Below are positions 62,153 to 64,000 of a DNA stretch of 64,000 bases, one piece after another. The notes beneath the pieces are model-generated. The model worked only from the letters and a program-made list of their open reading frames with translations. It was not told the DNA's origin and did not search any database. Each line of letters opens with the position of its first letter. Positions within the stretch are counted from its first letter, which is position 1. This DNA is from Mariniblastus sp038534355 (GTDB taxonomy: Bacteria; Planctomycetota; Planctomycetia; Pirellulales; Pirellulaceae): the NCBI GenBank assembly GCA_038534355.1, contig JBCAWX010000006.1:124001-188000 (forward strand). The letters are read 5' to 3'. The translations under genes and the position numbers were made by a program.

Positions 62153-63514
62153 TTATCGACCTCGCGAATTGCGATTTCCTCGTTCGGCGCCGGGGGTTTC
62201 ACCAGGCTCCGTTCGAGACTTTTTTTGTCCAGCTCGTGATCGCATCGCTTCGATCATTGCTTGCATCGTCTTTTGCTGCTCAGTCACTCGGTCGGAAACT
62301 TGAACACCACCTCCAGTGGCGACGGCAACGAGGACCCAATGAGCGTCATCGGAGTCGAGTGTAACGCTGGCCGATTTACCACTCTGACAAAGGAGCTTGG
62401 TTTGCAACTGAAATTCGGATGCGGCCGCGTCGCCACCGCTCGTCGCGCCAGGCAGTATCAATGTGCGTTCGACTTGAATCAACAACCGAATTCCATCTGC
62501 CGACTTATCGGCATTGGCGATCAAGTCCAAACCTCCAGTCGCTCGAGAACCAGTTCGCAAGTTACTGGAAATGTTTCTGGCGGTTGATGTTTTCAGCTCA
62601 ACCGATTCGCCAAGTTGAGTGTTGAACTTCAGATGGTCGATTTCCGTTTGGTCTGCATCAAGCGAACGAAACAGTCGACGAACTTCATTTACGGTGCGAC
62701 CATCGAAGGAATGTTCGGCGACTGCATCATCAGTCGTTCTGACCAACCAGAAGTTGACCGAAACTGCGTCAGGCCCAACTGCCGCCGAACTTGCTGTCGC
62801 CGCAGAACGTTGAGCCAATGCTTTCATCAGCGCGCTTGGATCAGCGTTTGACATCATGCCACCCGATATCCCCAGCTCCCTGACCCGACTGATGGCTTCT
62901 TTGGAGATCGGTTTGTCGGTTCGCTGCGACGTTGTTCGTACAAGCGGAGATCCTTGCGATTTGAGATGCTTGCCAATAATCTTGGCAATCTCAGTCATCT
63001 CTTCTTCGCTGCCACCACTGACAATAACGCCATGCTCTGGGGTGATCGAAACCTTGATATCAGGTGCTCGCTTGGCTCGATGAGTTCGCGGCACACCAGG
63101 CAGTTCAGATTTTGTTTCGCGCGTATCCGGCATACTATCTGTTGTTTTCTTTGCCGAACGATTCGCACCATACTTGTTTTGCATCCAACGGGAAATCTCA
63201 GCGGCAGAAAGAGCTTCGTCGTCGCCCAAAGGTGCTTCCAATGGACGTCGCATTTTTTTGATCTCATCCGCATTCAGCACACCGTCTTTGTTCGCATCGT
63301 AATTGTTGACCAACGATTCGGCATACTTGTCATACTTGTCATACTTCGCCGAGTCTTGCGGGGCAGCGTCGGAAACGGACGCAAAAAATCCAATGAAACT
63401 TACGGCAAGGATCTGACCCAACAATCGAGCAACGCTTTCAGTCGACGCTGTGATGGACGAACTTGCGATTGATAGATCAGATGAAGACAAACGAAAAAAC
63501 GATGCGGCAGCCAT
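62153..63514 (-). CDS. Secreted protein with EF-hand calcium-binding motif
   Basis: 453-residue exported protein. Hydrophobic signal region LARLLGQILAVSFIGFFASV near residue 35-50, preceded by a Ser-rich basic N-terminus. Then an EF-hand pair: NYDANKDGVLNADEIKKM is a canonical loop with the DxNxDG pattern, followed by a weaker DDEALSAAEISRWM. The rest is a beta-rich unassigned domain (FWLVRTTDDAVAEHSFDG, RLLIQVERTLILPG, VLVAVATGGGVQ) and a basic, Arg/Gly-rich tail. Dockerin-like or calcium-regulated surface roles are possible. ATG at 63514 has CGGAGAG seven bases upstream; the open frame extends further to 63667 without a site. Confidence 0.78.
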   Translation of the reverse strand: MAAASFFRLSSSDLSIASSSITASTESVARLLGQILAVSFIGFFASVSDAAPQDSAKYDKYDKYAESLVNNYDANKDGVLNADEIKKMRRPLEAPLGDDEALSAAEISRWMQNKYGANRSAKKTTDSMPDTRETKSELPGVPRTHRAKRAPDIKVSITPEHGVIVSGGSEEEMTEIAKIIGKHLKSQGSPLVRTTSQRTDKPISKEAISRVRELGISGGMMSNADPSALMKALAQRSAATASSAAVGPDAVSVNFWLVRTTDDAVAEHSFDGRTVNEVRRLFRSLDADQTEIDHLKFNTQLGESVELKTSTARNISSNLRTGSRATGGLDLIANADKSADGIRLLIQVERTLILPGATSGGDAAASEFQLQTKLLCQSGKSASVTLDSDDAHWVLVAVATGGGVQVSDRVTEQQKTMQAMIEAMRSRAGQKKSRTEPGETPGAERGNRNSRGR

Positions 63515-63634
63515 GGCACTCTCCGATCCAAAGATAAGTTGCTTTCTCTGGTAAACCTTCAAACCGCCAAGAGGTTTCGCACTTATTTCCAAATGCGTCA
63601 GTATTATTTGTCGCGTTGACAGCGAGACTTGATC

Positions 63635-63663
63635 GACCCGCCGTTTGGGGCTCGGTGCGGGTC
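63635..63663. repeat. GC-rich hairpin in the spacer before the EF-hand gene
   Basis: GACCCGC (63635-63641) and GCGGGTC (63657-63663) form a perfect 7-base stem with a 15-base loop. A second small stem (AAACC with GGTTT, about 63666-63682) is adjacent. They lie after the stop of the upstream minus-strand gene at 63805 and may end its transcript, though no T-run is present. Confidence 0.35.
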
Positions 63664-63804
63664 CCAAACCAAAAGGGGTTTCCCCCTATCCTCTGGTCCC
63701 CGACCTCTACCTGCTCAGAATCATGGCACACGCAAAGCCCGATACCCTTGAAAGCTGTTGCTCACGTGTTTTGGATCATGCTCGAGACGTTGAGCCGCTC
63801 TAAT

Positions 63805-64000
63805 CTACTTTCGAGACCCCAACGCTGCTTTCGCCACGGTATACCGGCGCGAGGCATAATGTTGGTCAACAATTTCCTGATACTTGGCGTATCCCTGCTC
63901 TCGATCACCCGAGCGAAATGCCGCCCGCGCTGCTTTGTAGGCTTCTTCGCCCGCTTCATCCTGTTGGCTGCGAAGTTCCTGAAACGCGACAACCGTCGCC
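63805..64000 (-). CDS. C-terminal end of a helical (TPR-like) protein, partial
   Basis: The frame is open to the right window edge and ends at a TAG at 63807-63805, giving at least 64 residues. The visible end is Ala/Gln/Glu-rich and helical (VAFQELRSQQDEAGEEAYKA, REQGYAKYQEIVDQHYASRR), like a TPR unit with YAKYQEIV. The overlapping frame at 63762-63992 in another phase lacks such features and is rejected. Function cannot be named from this fragment. Confidence 0.7.
   Translation of the reverse strand, partial: ATVVAFQELRSQQDEAGEEAYKAARAAFRSGDREQGYAKYQEIVDQHYASRRYTVAKAALGSRK

Noticed and set aside
63762..63992. 76-codon minus-strand frame at the right edge
   Set aside because: Another phase, open to the edge and ending at 63805, has clear helical TPR-like sequence.
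1..64000. CRISPR array, IS element, prophage, tRNA or rRNA
   Set aside because: No regularly spaced repeats, transposase or integrase, or structural RNA pattern was seen by eye in any spacer; an Infernal/tRNAscan run would be decisive.

Overview
The window reads as chromosomal DNA of a planctomycete, most likely of the Pirellulaceae (Rhodopirellula/Blastopirellula-like). The evidence is a DUF1559 pseudopilin-like protein, a PEP-CTERM surface protein, a type I sulfatase and a sulfotransferase, a giant fused ResB-CcsA cytochrome c assembly protein, PDZ serine proteases, a VIT-VWA protein, roughly even base composition and frequent TTG/GTG starts. I saw no rRNA, tRNA, CRISPR array, insertion sequence or prophage. 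This is core and lineage-specific chromosome rather than a mobile island.

Layout. 1-4.1 kb: flagellar export genes fliO (5' end cut by the window), fliP, fliQ, fliR and an flhB that ends before the usual NPTH cytoplasmic domain. 4.1-9.6 kb: sulfotransferase, a SNF2 helicase coupled to a small unknown protein, a coiled-coil protein with a good promoter, and an alpha/beta hydrolase. 9.6-14.9 kb: a translationally coupled VIT-VWA protein, OmpR-type regulator and sensor kinase. 15.1-20.1 kb: CcsBA and an upstream lipoprotein. 20.6-24.5 kb: fumarylacetoacetase with an unknown partner, and a membrane-anchored excisionase-type helix-turn-helix protein. 25.0-27.8 kb: an ABC exporter with two permeases and an ATPase. 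28.0-29.1 kb: ispF and ruvC. 29.4-36.2 kb: a small Tyr-rich secreted protein, then a promoter-to-terminator unit encoding a Cys-rich secreted protein, a DUF1559 protein and a PEP-CTERM protein resembling the Zur-repressed all3515 family, followed by MoxR, a lipoprotein and a PF03773-type permease. 36.2-42.9 kb: ruvA, a Rossmann-fold protein, an active and a degenerate trypsin-like/PDZ protein, a PepSY-type membrane protein and a sulfatase.

42.9-58.0 kb is one long minus-strand block. A sugar-acid operon (aldo/keto reductase, a fused hydroxyacid dehydrogenase-Ldh2 protein, an SDR, a tagaturonate epimerase-like protein, a KDG kinase) runs with a 6-base gap into pilT and then into a type IV pilus/type II secretion set (GspE, GspF, a coiled-coil protein, a secretin, a lipoprotein). 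58.2-64.0 kb carries an SGNH hydrolase, the deiodinase-like gene, a short UvrC-like nuclease, a secreted EF-hand protein and the tail of one more gene.

The strongest discovery is at 59.7-60.6 kb. What looks like a gene broken by a TGA is better read as one selenoprotein of the iodothyronine deiodinase family. The TGA sits exactly where deiodinases carry selenocysteine (FGSYT-U-PPF), and a stem-loop that fits the bacterial SECIS rules lies just downstream. Other points worth following are the FlhB without its C-terminal domain, a PDZ domain inserted in a protease fold with a lost catalytic triad, the two-dehydrogenase fusion, and the possible metal-starvation locus near 30-36 kb.
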